This document shows positions 1 through 8,517 of a DNA stretch of 64,000 nt, in pieces (the first letter of the stretch is position 1; each line of letters starts with the position of its first letter). The notes beneath the pieces were generated by a model. It was not told the origin of the DNA, did no database searches, and worked only from the letters and a program-made list of their open reading frames with translations. The DNA comes from JBMNFB01 sp050949085 (lineage in GTDB: Bacteria; Bacillota; UBA994; UBA5500): positions 310,001 through 374,000 of the forward strand of contig JBMNFB010000001.1 of the NCBI GenBank assembly GCA_050949085.1. The letters are read 5' to 3'. The translations under genes and the position numbers were made by a program.

Positions 1-119
1 CAACGCATTTTTTTGTTGTTCGCCCGGCGTAGGCGTTGTGCCGGCGGGGCAAAATCCGTGCTCATTTACACTCCCCTTGTCATCAGAGAAGGCCTTAAGG
101 GTCAGGAGGAGAGAAAAGG

Positions 120-443
120 ATGATCACTGCACTCAGGAAGACTGAGCTTTGGGGAAGCGCGCTCCTGGCTATGGCACTATTCCTTCTGATTGGTTCCATA
201 GCATCATGGCGCAATTTCTTTCCCTTTGTCCATTGGTTTAACGCGTTGTCGGTGATTACCTGGGCTGTGGCTCTGTATATATCATGGACAAAGTCCTGGA
301 ACGAAGATAAAGGCAGGCTTGTCTCTATCCTGGTAGTCGTTTCTGCACTCCCGCACACGATCTGTTCCCTGCTAAGCTATGGCTCTATGGTCTGCTTAGG
401 GGTTTCAATGGTGATTGTTGTCGCGTTGAGAAGGGTCAGGTGA
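120..443 (+). CDS. Small hydrophobic membrane protein, unknown function
   Basis: A 107-residue protein with about three to four hydrophobic segments (roughly residues 12-28, 37-56, 68-82 and 86-104) separated by short charged loops, so most likely an integral membrane protein. A strong SD (aggagga, 104-110) sits nine bases before the ATG, which supports translation. I recognise no family. Its base composition looks lower in GC than the flanking genes, which may mean a recent arrival. It lies upstream of the ylxY-like gene, where pnp would be expected further left in relatives; nothing in the sequence assigns a function. Confidence 0.6.
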   Translation: MITALRKTELWGSALLAMALFLLIGSIASWRNFFPFVHWFNALSVITWAVALYISWTKSWNEDKGRLVSILVVVSALPHTICSLLSYGSMVCLGVSMVIVVALRRVR

Positions 444-588
444 CCCCGCCTGCTCGATTCCCCTGACCTGCCTGTCAGCAACAGGGGAGAGCCTGGGTTC
501 GGTGCCCGGTGCCCCTGTGAGGCATAAACCCGCAGCTTGACCAATAACCCTCTTACAGAGTTATCTCTGTCTGAAGGAGGCGCATTGG

Positions 589-1587
589 GTGCGAAAGGTA
601 GGGGCCTTTGTTGTTATGGTTCTGTTGGGTGCTGCAGTCGCAGGCGCCGGGCTCTTCTGGCTCGGAAGGGACCGGGAACCGCGCTCGGCCAGGGGGGTTG
701 TGCTTCACCTCTCCGACAACGAGCAGCTCGCCGTGGGGGAGATGACGGAGGAGGCCCTGTTGGCCCTGTTGTCCCTCTACGCCGAGGCCGTGGCCGAGCC
801 TGCTCTCCAGCCGTATATCGAGCCGGTGACCAAAGGGGTGATTCCCGGCCTTTGTGGGCGGAAACTTGACCTCTCAGCCACGGCAGCAGCAGTGATGCTG
901 GCGGCACCCGACAGCGTAGTTCCGGCTCAATATGTGCCGATCTATCCCCAGTCGCTCTATGACTATGCGCGTTACCCCATCTATCAGGGCAACCCGGCCC
1001 GTCAGGAGATCGCTCTGGTCATCAACGTTGCCTGGGGCAACGAGAACTTGCCGCCGATGCTGGAAACTCTGCGTCGCGAGCAGGTGCGCGCCTCGTTTTT
1101 CCTGGTGGGGCGCTGGGTTGCCAAGAACGAAGACCTGGTGAGGGCCATCGCCGCTGACGGGCATGAGTTTGGCAACCACGCCTACTCTGATCCCCACCTG
1201 CCGCAGCTGGATCGTGAAGGCATCGCCAGGGAGATCACCGCCACCAGCGAGGCGATCCAGCGATTCGTTGACGCTCCCGTTCGCTTCTTTAGCCCCCCCT
1301 ATAACGACTTCGACCAGAAAGTGCTGGACGTGGCCAGTGAACTGGGTTATCTGACGGTGCTCTGCAGTCTGGACACCGCCGACTGGCTGCGGCCGGGCGT
1401 AGACCGGATCGTACGGCGCATTGTGCCGCGGGCGCACAACGGCGCCATCGTGCTGATGCATCCGACGGAGCAGACGCCGGCCGCGCTGGAGCAGATTATC
1501 GTCGGACTGAAGGAGACAGGATATAGATTGGTACCGGTGGGAGAGCTGATCGCGCCGCTCCCCGGGGACGACCAGATTCCTCGTTAA
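589..1587 (+). CDS. ylxY: YlxY-type polysaccharide deacetylase-like protein
   Basis: 332 residues with an N-terminal signal anchor (about residues 5-25) and a C-terminal NodB/polysaccharide deacetylase fold (about 138-325). The GTG start is chosen because aaggagg lies eight bases upstream. The usual metal-binding Asp-Asp motif reads INVAW (N146) and the usual H-x-x-x-H reads H197-A-Y-S-D201, with a shifted H203, so two classical catalytic/metal positions are changed. The YlxY subgroup found beside pnp and mlpA is known for an altered active site; here the next conserved neighbours are an M16 peptidase and YmxH, as in Bacillus. Probably exported and membrane-attached. Deacetylase activity is doubtful; a structural or binding role is possible. 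Confidence 0.8.
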   Translation: MRKVGAFVVMVLLGAAVAGAGLFWLGRDREPRSARGVVLHLSDNEQLAVGEMTEEALLALLSLYAEAVAEPALQPYIEPVTKGVIPGLCGRKLDLSATAAAVMLAAPDSVVPAQYVPIYPQSLYDYARYPIYQGNPARQEIALVINVAWGNENLPPMLETLRREQVRASFFLVGRWVAKNEDLVRAIAADGHEFGNHAYSDPHLPQLDREGIAREITATSEAIQRFVDAPVRFFSPPYNDFDQKVLDVASELGYLTVLCSLDTADWLRPGVDRIVRRIVPRAHNGAIVLMHPTEQTPAALEQIIVGLKETGYRLVPVGELIAPLPGDDQIPR

Positions 1588-1636
1588 CCCGAGCTGAGCA
1601 ACCCGGGAAGTACAATTCGCTGGAGGAGGAAAACGC

Positions 1637-3064
1637 ATGCGCCGGCGTCTGGTAGAGGTCACTACCCTACTGCTTCTCATCTGCAGCTTCAGCCAGCCAG
1701 CAGCGGCCGTTCCAGTCAGGATCGGGCTGACGACGCTGACCGGCCCCTGGCTGATCGAGGGACCGGCCAGGCTGACGGCGGCTGGCACCGATTTTGCCAG
1801 CCTGAGCATCATGCTTGAGCCTGGTCAGCAGGCAGTTGTGTTTGCCGGACACCGGGAGTATGTCTACCTGCGGACCGGAAGCTGGGCTGAGGCACAAGTC
1901 AGCTGGGCGACCCTGCGCGCAGCCGGTATCAGGGCGGACATCCGGCAGATCGGGCCCTGGTTTGACGTCGTTCCCCTCGCCCAGCAGGCGCAGCTTCCGC
2001 TGCAGAGCGTGCTGACGGATCAGCTGCTCACCGATTCTGTCGGCGGTCTCTGCCTCCTGGCCGACCAGCAGCTCACGCCGATCTGGTGGGTGGAAGTGGA
2101 GGGAGAGGGCGGTCCCGTGCGGATCAATGGTCGGGCCTATCGAGGCAGCGTACTGCTCAGCCGCAGGCATCCCGGCGAAATCAGCGCGATCAATCGGATC
2201 GGTCTGGAGGAGTACCTGGCTGGCGTCGTTCCTGAGGAGATGCCGGCATCCTGGCCGCTGGAGGCCCTGAAGGCGCAAACTGTTGCTGCGCGCACCTATG
2301 CTTTACGACAGCTGGAGAAGCACGCCCGAGAAGGCTACGATCTCTGCGATACGACTCACTGTCAGGTTTATGGGGGTGCTGCAGCCGAGCAGCCGGATAG
2401 CACGCTGGCTGTGCAAGCCACCGCCGGTCAGGTGCTGGTCTATGATGGCGAGCTGATCGATGCTGTTTACCATGCCCATGCTGGAGGGCACACAGTCAGC
2501 AGCGATTACGCCTGGGGGAGTTCCGTTCCCTATCTGCAGGCGACGCCCATCCCCGAAGAGCCGGTCTATCTCTGGTCTGTCTGCCTTAGCGCTGAGGAGC
2601 TGGCAGGCCGCTTGCGCCAGCGGCATGCTGTTTACTGTATCTTCAACCTCGAGCCAGGCAAGTTCGGCGAAGGCGAGCGGCTGCAGACGGTGCAACTCAT
2701 GGCCCTGTTAGGCGGCGGTGAGATCCCGGTTCAGGACTTGCGCTGGGCCGTGGGGGTGGAGCAGATGCGCAGCAGCAAGTTCACCATCGACCGTCTGGAC
2801 GAAACGGGGAGGATCATGCCGGATAAGGACCGGCGGCTGCCACCTTGTCGACAGTTCTACTCTGGTTGGGACATGTATCAACCTGGTGGCGCCTTGCGTC
2901 CGTTGCTGCCACAGCAACCTGCATTCTATCTATTCCGCGGAACCGGCTATGGTCACGGCGTTGGCCTCTCCCAGTGGGGAGCGTATGGACTGTCGGAATT
3001 AGGCTACTCCTACCGGGAGATTTTGCAGCGCTTCTACAAAGGAACTGTGCTACAATATCCATAA
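1637..3064 (+). CDS. SpoIID/LytB-domain cell-wall protein
   Basis: 475 residues. A cleavable-looking signal peptide (residues 1-24, ending PAAA) is followed by an N-terminal region of about 150 residues and a SpoIID/LytB domain from about 185 to the end. Visible signatures are EEYLAGVVPEEMP (191-203, containing the Glu position known to be catalytic in SpoIID), the ALKAQTVAARTYA helix, the CDTTHCQVYGG segment (about 237-247) and a C-terminal GHGVGLSQWGA motif. SpoIID is a lytic transglycosylase that remodels peptidoglycan during engulfment. This paralogue lies among wall/sporulation genes but not beside murA or spoIIQ, so I do not call it spoIID itself. Strong SD before the ATG. Confidence 0.82.
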   Translation: MRRRLVEVTTLLLLICSFSQPAAAVPVRIGLTTLTGPWLIEGPARLTAAGTDFASLSIMLEPGQQAVVFAGHREYVYLRTGSWAEAQVSWATLRAAGIRADIRQIGPWFDVVPLAQQAQLPLQSVLTDQLLTDSVGGLCLLADQQLTPIWWVEVEGEGGPVRINGRAYRGSVLLSRRHPGEISAINRIGLEEYLAGVVPEEMPASWPLEALKAQTVAARTYALRQLEKHAREGYDLCDTTHCQVYGGAAAEQPDSTLAVQATAGQVLVYDGELIDAVYHAHAGGHTVSSDYAWGSSVPYLQATPIPEEPVYLWSVCLSAEELAGRLRQRHAVYCIFNLEPGKFGEGERLQTVQLMALLGGGEIPVQDLRWAVGVEQMRSSKFTIDRLDETGRIMPDKDRRLPPCRQFYSGWDMYQPGGALRPLLPQQPAFYLFRGTGYGHGVGLSQWGAYGLSELGYSYREILQRFYKGTVLQYP

Positions 3065-3100
3065 CTTCAGACACGCCTGTCGGGCGAGGAGGATCAGGAG

Positions 3101-4354
3101 ATGCAGCAGAGCGAGATCATGCCGGGGCTGGTTCTAGTCACCGAGACACTGCCTTTTGTGCGATCTGTTTCTATTGGCTTTTGGATTAGGGCGGGCGTGC
3201 TTTACGAACCCGTAAGGCTGCAGGGAGTCTCACACTTTCTGGAGCACCTGTTGTTTAAGGGCACCGCCCGGCGGTCAGCCCGGGATATCTCGGAAAGCTT
3301 CGATAACATCGGCGGCGAGATCAACGCCTACACCGCCAAGGAATACACCTGCCTCTATGCCAAGATCGTTGATGAGCATCTGGAGGCAGCGGTGGATATC
3401 CTCTGCGATATGATTGTGAGCAGCCGCCTGGATCAGGCTGATGTCATCAAGGAGCAGAACGTCGTCCTGGAAGAGATCAGCATGTACGAGGATACGCCAG
3501 ATGAATATGTCCATGATGTTCTGGCGCAGACCATCTGGCCGGCTAGCCCGTTGGGACGGTCGATTCTCGGCACCAGGGAGAGCATCGCGCAACTTTCTGC
3601 CGCAGATATTCGTAGTTACTATCAAGAGCGCTACACCGGAGCCAATATGGTTATTGCCGCAGCTGGCAGTGTGGATCACGCAGAACTGGCGGACCTGCTG
3701 GCGCAGCGCCTGCAAATGCCCGCCGATCAGGCGGAGTCGGCGACGAAATCGAAGCCGGAGTTCACACCTGCCTACCGCCTGTTGGAGAAACCGACGGAGC
3801 AGCTGCATCTGGCGCTAGGGTTCCCGGGGCTGCCCATCGGTGATGAACGACGCCACACCTGGAGCCTGCTCAGCAACATCCTCGGCGCCGGCATGAGTTC
3901 CCGACTGTTTCAGCGTCTGCGTGAGGATCATGGACTGGTCTATAACGCCTATTCATACACAGCCAGCTTTGGCGGAGCCGGCTATTCTGCCATCTATCTG
4001 GGGCTCAGCCCGCAGAATGTGGAGAGGGCCCTGCAGCTCATCGCTGAGGAGTTGGCGGATCTCCGCTCCCAACCGATCAGCGAGGCCGAGCTGCGGCGCG
4101 CTAAGGAACAAGCTAAGGGCGCCCTGATTATGGGCATGGAAAGCACCGCTAACAACATGAGCCGACTGGGTAGAGGACTGCTGTTGAACGGAAGGGTTCG
4201 GACCGTCGCGGAAACCGTGGAGAGAATCGAAGCCGTGACGTCTGATCAGCTGCAGCGATTGGCCGCTGAGCTGTACGCCCGGCGGTCGATGGCCGCCGCC
4301 GCAGTGGGAAGTGTGGACGGATTGACGAACCTGCTGGAGACACTCGCCTGGTGA
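3101..4354 (+). CDS. mlpA: M16 family zinc peptidase (MlpA/YmxG type)
   Basis: 417 residues, the usual length for the processing-peptidase-like M16B subfamily. The inverted zinc motif HxxEH is H45-F-L-E48-H49, with a distal glutamate in the following helix near residue 120 (VVLEEISMYED). A second, inactive M16 half follows with the RLFQRLREDHGLVYNAYS signature. The ATG has gaggagga upstream and lies 36 bases after the SpoIID-domain gene, so the two are probably co-transcribed. The position next to ylxY and ymxH matches Bacillus mlpA/ymxG. It probably cleaves small peptides in the cytosol; the substrate cannot be told from sequence. Confidence 0.88.
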   Translation: MQQSEIMPGLVLVTETLPFVRSVSIGFWIRAGVLYEPVRLQGVSHFLEHLLFKGTARRSARDISESFDNIGGEINAYTAKEYTCLYAKIVDEHLEAAVDILCDMIVSSRLDQADVIKEQNVVLEEISMYEDTPDEYVHDVLAQTIWPASPLGRSILGTRESIAQLSAADIRSYYQERYTGANMVIAAAGSVDHAELADLLAQRLQMPADQAESATKSKPEFTPAYRLLEKPTEQLHLALGFPGLPIGDERRHTWSLLSNILGAGMSSRLFQRLREDHGLVYNAYSYTASFGGAGYSAIYLGLSPQNVERALQLIAEELADLRSQPISEAELRRAKEQAKGALIMGMESTANNMSRLGRGLLLNGRVRTVAETVERIEAVTSDQLQRLAAELYARRSMAAAAVGSVDGLTNLLETLAW

Positions 4355-4432
4355 CTCTCCTGGCGGTGTCTGATCTGAGGACGTCTCCTGGTTGGGGCCT
4401 TGGTGCGTTATTTTGGCAAGGGGGTGCTCTTG

Positions 4433-4612
4433 TTGAACACTCAGGAGGAACGGGTTTTGCGAGGCGAGATCGAGGCCCTGCGCAAGAAACTGGATCGGAT
4501 GGTGGAAAGAGCTCCGGAGCTGCTGAATTCGCCCGAGACCTACGCGTTGAGCGCGCGCCTGGACCAGTTGATCACACGCTACATGAAGTTGAAAGGGGAA
4601 AACCCGAATTAA
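4433..4612 (+). CDS. Spo0E-like aspartyl-phosphate phosphatase
   Basis: About 60 residues forming two helices, EIEALRKKLDRMVER and then SPETYALSARLDQLITRY. The second carries the Spo0E-family signature (consensus S-Q-x-L-D, here S-A-R-L-D). Family members dephosphorylate phosphorylated Spo0A and so delay sporulation. I place the start at a TTG because aaggggg (4418-4424) lies eight bases upstream; in-frame TTG codons at 4430 and 4400 are alternatives that only add N-terminal residues. It lies between mlpA and ymxH and is followed at once by a strong terminator, so it may be the last gene of the ylxY-spoIID-mlpA unit. Confidence 0.72.
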   Translation: MNTQEERVLRGEIEALRKKLDRMVERAPELLNSPETYALSARLDQLITRYMKLKGENPN

Positions 4613-4638
4613 CGCATAAGGCAGTTTGCGATTCTTCC

Positions 4639-4675
4639 AGGTGCCTCTGCCCCGACGGGGCAGGGGCACCTTTTC
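4639..4675 (+). terminator. Rho-independent terminator after Spo0E-like gene
   Basis: A near-perfect GC-rich stem (aggtgcc...ggcacct with an inner tgcccc/ggggca pairing and a gacg loop) followed by tttt. It lies 26 bases after the stop codon. Confidence 0.85.
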
Positions 4676-4772
4676 AATGTTGAAAGGGTGCTAATGTCGG
4701 GCTGGCTGAATCTAATAGTAATAGGGACATCGGCCTGACGTTGTTCCAAGAATCTGAGAGGGGGTAGGCCGG

Positions 4773-5018
4773 TTGCTGCTGAGTTCGCTGGTAGCTAAAG
4801 AGATTGTCAATCTGCACGACGGTCGCAAGCTGGGGCTGACTGGGGTATATGATCTCATCTTTGATGTGGACACAGGGCAGCTGCAGACGCTGGTGGTGGA
4901 GAGGCGAGGCTTGCTGGGCATGCGCAGTGGGGAAGAGCTGAAGATCCCCTGGTCAGCAATCAAGCGCATCGGTGAAGACGTGATCATCCTTGATCAGCCC
5001 CTGGACCAGCTGGGCTAA
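4773..5018 (+). CDS. ymxH: YlmC/YmxH family PRC-barrel protein
   Basis: 81 residues, the full length of the YlmC/YmxH sporulation family, a single small PRC-barrel-like beta domain. Typical elements are KEIVNLHDGRKLG near the N terminus, DLIFDVDTGQL in the middle and IPWSAIKRIGEDVIIL near the end. The TTG start is preceded by gaggggg. The family is widespread in spore formers and, as here, linked to mlpA and the dipicolinate/lysine genes; its molecular role is not established. A strong terminator separates it from the upstream operon, so it is probably transcribed alone. Confidence 0.85.
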   Translation: MLLSSLVAKEIVNLHDGRKLGLTGVYDLIFDVDTGQLQTLVVERRGLLGMRSGEELKIPWSAIKRIGEDVIILDQPLDQLG

Positions 5019-5024
5019 AGGAGG

Positions 5025-5057
5025 CGGGGCGATGGCAATGAACTTTGCCTCGCCCCG
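5025..5057. terminator. Hairpin between convergent ymxH and ylzJ
   Basis: A palindrome with outer arms cggggcga / tcgccccg and inner arms ggcaa / ttgcc. It sits just after the ymxH stop and before the ylzJ stop on the other strand. There is no T-run on either side, so it is a likely but not canonical bidirectional terminator. Confidence 0.5.
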
Positions 5058-5119
5058 TCTGGCTTGCACTTTGCTGGCGACTGCGATCGAAAAGCGTCTC
5101 GGTAGCTGCTGCGCCTTAC

Positions 5120-5407
5120 TTAGCCCCAGCTCGGACTGGATGCCGAGCTCCCTGGAGCAGGCGAACCAGCGCCGCCGGAGGATGACTGCGGAACCGGACT
5201 GGCCGGAAACCGGATGATGGCCCCAGGCTGGAACGCCGGATCCAGATAGAGACTGGGGTCGGTGCTGATCAGCTGCACCAGCCTGAATTGGCCGGGTTCA
5301 GGCAGTTGCTCGGCCAGGACTCTCTGTCCGCGGTAGGTCAGCTCCTGAGGGACCTTCACCGCATCGGGCTGATGGAAGACCACGTCCAGGGGGACGATGG
5401 TATACAT
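5120..5407 (-). CDS. ylzJ: YlzJ-like protein
   Basis: 95 residues. The first 65 match the small YlzJ family (start YTIVPLDVVF, then ELTYRGQRVLAE and a closing ...LDPAFQPGAIIRF); the tail is a low-complexity Pro/Ser/Gly stretch that may be disordered. It lies seven bases after tepA on the same strand, the same tepA-ylzJ pairing as in Bacillus, where spoIIIE follows. In this genome spoIIIE lies at the other end of the block because the block is inverted. Function unknown. Confidence 0.75.
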   Translation of the reverse strand: MYTIVPLDVVFHQPDAVKVPQELTYRGQRVLAEQLPEPGQFRLVQLISTDPSLYLDPAFQPGAIIRFPASPVPQSSSGGAGSPAPGSSASSPSWG

Positions 5408-5414
5408 CGACTGC

Positions 5415-6173
5415 TCACCTGCCGTTTCGTCCTGTCAGTTCCCGCAACTTGTCCAGGGCTTGCCCCAGGCCACCCACTTCATCGATGAGTCCGACGTTGA
5501 CGGCCTCCCGTCCCGTCAGGATGGTGCCGATGTCCCGGGCCAGATCGCCGATGCGGAACATCAGCTCGCGGAACTTCTCAGGCGAGATTTTGGAGTGCTC
5601 CACCACGAACCTGACGATGCGCTCCTGCATCTTGTCCAGATATTCATAGGTCTGCGGGACACCGATGACCATGCCGGTCAAGCGGATCGGATGGACTGTC
5701 ATCGTCGCTGTCTCTGTGATGTAGCTGTAGTCGGTGGATGTGGCGATGGGCACCCCGATGGAGTGACCGCCGCCGAGAACCAGTGAGACGGTTGGCTTGC
5801 TCATGCTGGCGACCATCTCGGCAATGGCCAGCCCGGCTTCAACGTCACCACCGACCGTGTTCAGGATCAGCAGGAGGCCTTCGATCTTCGGGTTCTGCTC
5901 GATGGCCACCAGCTGGGGCAAAGTGTGTTCATACTTGGTTGTCTTGTTCTGGGGAGGCAAGACCATGTGCCCCTCGATCTGACCGATGATGGTCATGCAG
6001 TGAAACTTGGTCTCGGGCTGCGCCGGCGTCTGCAGTGAGCCGATACTTTCCAGGGAATCCAGAGCTCCCTGATTCTCCTGTTCCTGCTCTCCTTCCGGAC
6101 GCGGCGGCTTCTCCTGTGAACTGCCTGGATATAGATTGCTGCGATAATCCCAGTTAGAATTCACCCTGAGCAC
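5415..6173 (-). CDS. tepA: TepA/ClpP-like protease (translocation-enhancing protein)
   Basis: 252 residues. An acidic, Gln/Glu/Pro-rich N-terminal tail (about 1-55) precedes a ClpP/crotonase-fold domain. The nucleophile is S138 in GGGHSIGVP and the partner histidine is H161 (TVHPIRLTG), with the oxyanion-type glycines in NTVGGDVEAG. TepA (YmfB) was described as aiding protein secretion and degrading signal peptides; it is a cytosolic ClpP relative. The start is GTG with aggagg five bases upstream; a second in-frame GTG lies nine bases on. First gene of a tepA-ylzJ unit, separated from dapA by a terminator. Confidence 0.88.
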   Translation of the reverse strand: MLRVNSNWDYRSNLYPGSSQEKPPRPEGEQEQENQGALDSLESIGSLQTPAQPETKFHCMTIIGQIEGHMVLPPQNKTTKYEHTLPQLVAIEQNPKIEGLLLILNTVGGDVEAGLAIAEMVASMSKPTVSLVLGGGHSIGVPIATSTDYSYITETATMTVHPIRLTGMVIGVPQTYEYLDKMQERIVRFVVEHSKISPEKFRELMFRIGDLARDIGTILTGREAVNVGLIDEVGGLGQALDKLRELTGRNGR

Positions 6174-6297
6174 ACTCTCCTCCTGCGGCTCGGCAATGCC
6201 GCATGTTCGTTGATGCTATTGTTAGCGTTTTGCACCAGTCCTAGTATTATCAAGTCTCCAGCAGCCTATGACCAGCAGGATCAGCCACGACAAGAAC

Positions 6298-6335
6298 AGG
6301 AGCAGACTGGGGATTAGCTCCAGTCTGCTCCTGCC
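6298..6335 (-). terminator. Terminator after dapA
   Basis: A near-perfect 13-bp inverted repeat (aggagcagactgg / ccagtctgctcct) directly after the dapA stop on the minus strand, followed by gttcttgt on that strand. Long stem, weak U-tract. Confidence 0.7.
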
Positions 6336-6348
6336 AGGGTGGCACTTC

Positions 6349-7230
6349 TTAAAGGAGACCGAAGGCCTCGAGTTCGCGGCGGATAACTGCCTTTTCTGCT
6401 GCGGAACAGGCGATCAGCGGCAGGCGGGGCCCGCCAACCTCCAGGCCGATAATGTTCAACGCGGCCTTCAGCGGCATCGGGTTCGTGGTGACAAACATCG
6501 CACGACAGACCGGGAAAATCTGCTGATGAATGGCTGTGGCCAGCTGGTGGTTTCCTGCCTGGAAAGCCCGGATCATCTGCTTGAGTTCGCGACCGATCAG
6601 ATGAGACGCCACGCTGACGACGCCGTGTCCGCCAACGGCGAGGATGGGCAGAGTCAGGCTGTCGTCGCCGCTATAGATTACGAAGCCTTCCGGTGCCAGT
6701 CGGGCAATCTCACTCACCTGATCCAGGTTGCCGCTGGCCTCCTTAATGCCGAAGATATTCTTGATCTCAGCCAGCCGGGCGACCGTGGCCGGCAGGATGT
6801 TGCAGGAGGTTCTGCCTGGCACGTTGTAGATAAGTATGGGAAGGCTGGTCGCTTCGGCCACTGCCCGGAAGTGGGCGTAGAGCGCTTCCTGCGGCGGCTT
6901 GTTGTAATAGGGTGCTACCAGCATAATCCCGTCGACACCGCACTGCTCTGCGCGCTGGGTTAGCTCGATGGTGCCCGCCGTGTTATTGGTGCCGGTTCCG
7001 GCGATTACTCTGGCGCGTCCGGCGACCTGCCGCACCACATGCCGGAACAGCTGTTCCTTTTCATCATCGCTCAAGGTGGCCGCTTCGCCGGTTGACCCGG
7101 CGACGACCAGGGTTTCCGTGGCATTGTCCAGCAGGTGTTCGATCAGCCGATCGACGGCTGACCAGGCTATGTTTCCCTGACAGTCAAACGGGGTGATCAT
7201 CGCCGTCAGGACTTCACCGAATTTCAGCAT
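6349..7230 (-). CDS. dapA: 4-hydroxy-tetrahydrodipicolinate synthase
   Basis: 293 residues, standard DapA length. It condenses pyruvate with aspartate semialdehyde, the first committed step of lysine/diaminopimelate and dipicolinate synthesis. The Schiff-base lysine is K163 (FGIKEASGN), the proton-relay tyrosine is Y135 (LIYNVPGR), and the GSTGEA motif lies at 45-50. The ATG is chosen over longer in-frame options because aggaggcg lies just upstream and the protein then begins MLKFGEVLTAMITPF like its relatives. It follows dapG by 22 bases. Together with spoVFA/B this places substrate supply for spore dipicolinic acid in one operon. Confidence 0.95.
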   Translation of the reverse strand: MLKFGEVLTAMITPFDCQGNIAWSAVDRLIEHLLDNATETLVVAGSTGEAATLSDDEKEQLFRHVVRQVAGRARVIAGTGTNNTAGTIELTQRAEQCGVDGIMLVAPYYNKPPQEALYAHFRAVAEATSLPILIYNVPGRTSCNILPATVARLAEIKNIFGIKEASGNLDQVSEIARLAPEGFVIYSGDDSLTLPILAVGGHGVVSVASHLIGRELKQMIRAFQAGNHQLATAIHQQIFPVCRAMFVTTNPMPLKAALNIIGLEVGGPRLPLIACSAAEKAVIRRELEAFGLL

Positions 7231-7252
7231 TGATTCGCCTCCTTGATGGGGT

Positions 7253-8473
7253 CTAGAGCGCCGCCAGGTCAAACTGGCGGTGCAGGGCGTTGACTATACT
7301 GGGGAGATCGGCTTCGTCAACCAGGCAGGAGATCGTCATATGTGAATCACTGGTCTGCAGGATTGGCGCCTTCGCCGCGTGGGCGGCACGGGTGACGCGG
7401 GCCATGATTCCTGGAACCCCGCGCATGCCGATGCCGATGATGGACACCTTGGCTAAGTCGGAGCGAAACTGCATTCTGGCGGGAAGGCCCACCAGCGCCG
7501 ACTCCACCGGGGCGATATCCTCGTTTTTCACTGCAAACCGCTTGTAATCGGGACTGATATTGATCAGATCAGCGCTGATACCGGCCTTGCTCAAGGCCGC
7601 GAAGATTGCCTGGTCCAGATCAGGGCTGGGTTGGCAGGGTGTGAGGGCCACCTGGGCCAGCCCCTGCCTGTTGGCAACAGCGATCACCGGTTGTGTCCGG
7701 CGTTTTTCCGAGAGAACAGCGCTGGTCACCGTTGTGCCAGGGTCGCTTCCCTGGTTGCACTTCACGCGGAGCGGGATGTTGCTCTGGAGAGCCAGCTCCA
7801 CGGCGCGGGAGTGGATGACCTGAGCGCCCTCATATGCCAGCTGCAGCACTTCCGAATAGTCCATGGTGGGGATGACCTTCGCTTCTGGTACCAGTTGTGG
7901 GTCCGCAGTCATAATCCCTGGGACATCGGTGTAGATCTCAACTGCTGCAGCCCCCAGGGCTACTCCCAGAGCGACGGCAGTCGTATCGCTGCCGCCGCGC
8001 CCCAGGGTCGTAACCTCAAATGTATCTTCAGCAGCAGGACACATACCCTGGAATCCGGCTACCACAACGGTATGGCCAGATTCCAGCAGGCTCCTGATCC
8101 GCGCCGGTTTGATCTGAACAATGCGCGCATTCCCGTAAGTATTATCGGTGACAATTCCGGCTTGCCACCCGGTGAGCATCACTGCCTCTGGCAGTTCCTG
8201 GCGCAGCTCTGCGGCAAACACCCCGGCGGCGATGATCTCCCCGCAGGAGGCGACAAGATCCTGATCGCGCTGAGTCGTTCGCTTGCCTTTCCCCTTCAGC
8301 AAGCCCAGGAAAGTGTCCGTCGCATAGGGGTCGGGTTCGCGGCCCATCGCAGAGACAACGACCACCACCGAGTAGTTCTGCTCTCTGGCTCTCAGGACAT
8401 GCCTGATAGCGGCCGCTCTGGCATCAGACGTGGAGACTGAAGTTCCGCCAAATTTCTGGATCAAGACAGGCAT
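7253..8473 (-). CDS. dapG: Aspartate kinase (aspartokinase I type)
   Basis: 406 residues: an amino-acid kinase domain starting QKFGGTSVST, then two C-terminal ACT domains (from about residue 265). It phosphorylates aspartate, the entry to the lysine, threonine, methionine and diaminopimelate pathways. Synteny with spoVF and dapA identifies it as the DapG-type isozyme, which in Bacillus is inhibited by diaminopimelate. The ATG that starts MPVLIQKFGG fits the family; its SD (aaggagg) is about 14 bases away, longer than usual. The asd gene that separates spoVFB and dapG in Bacillus is missing here. Confidence 0.93.
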   Translation of the reverse strand: MPVLIQKFGGTSVSTSDARAAAIRHVLRAREQNYSVVVVVSAMGREPDPYATDTFLGLLKGKGKRTTQRDQDLVASCGEIIAAGVFAAELRQELPEAVMLTGWQAGIVTDNTYGNARIVQIKPARIRSLLESGHTVVVAGFQGMCPAAEDTFEVTTLGRGGSDTTAVALGVALGAAAVEIYTDVPGIMTADPQLVPEAKVIPTMDYSEVLQLAYEGAQVIHSRAVELALQSNIPLRVKCNQGSDPGTTVTSAVLSEKRRTQPVIAVANRQGLAQVALTPCQPSPDLDQAIFAALSKAGISADLINISPDYKRFAVKNEDIAPVESALVGLPARMQFRSDLAKVSIIGIGMRGVPGIMARVTRAAHAAKAPILQTSDSHMTISCLVDEADLPSIVNALHRQFDLAAL

Positions 8474-8517
8474 CGACTCTCTATCAACCTCCTTGCCGGG
8501 AATTGCGGGACGCTTAC

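Noticed and set aside
1..50. Terminator at the left edge
   Set aside because: The cccggc/gccggcgggg pairing is imperfect and the T-run lies on the wrong side for the plus strand.
444..588. Structured leader or riboswitch before the ylxY-like gene
   Set aside because: A tcccctg/cagggga pairing and gc-rich repeats are present, but the loop is long, there is no T-run and no known motif.
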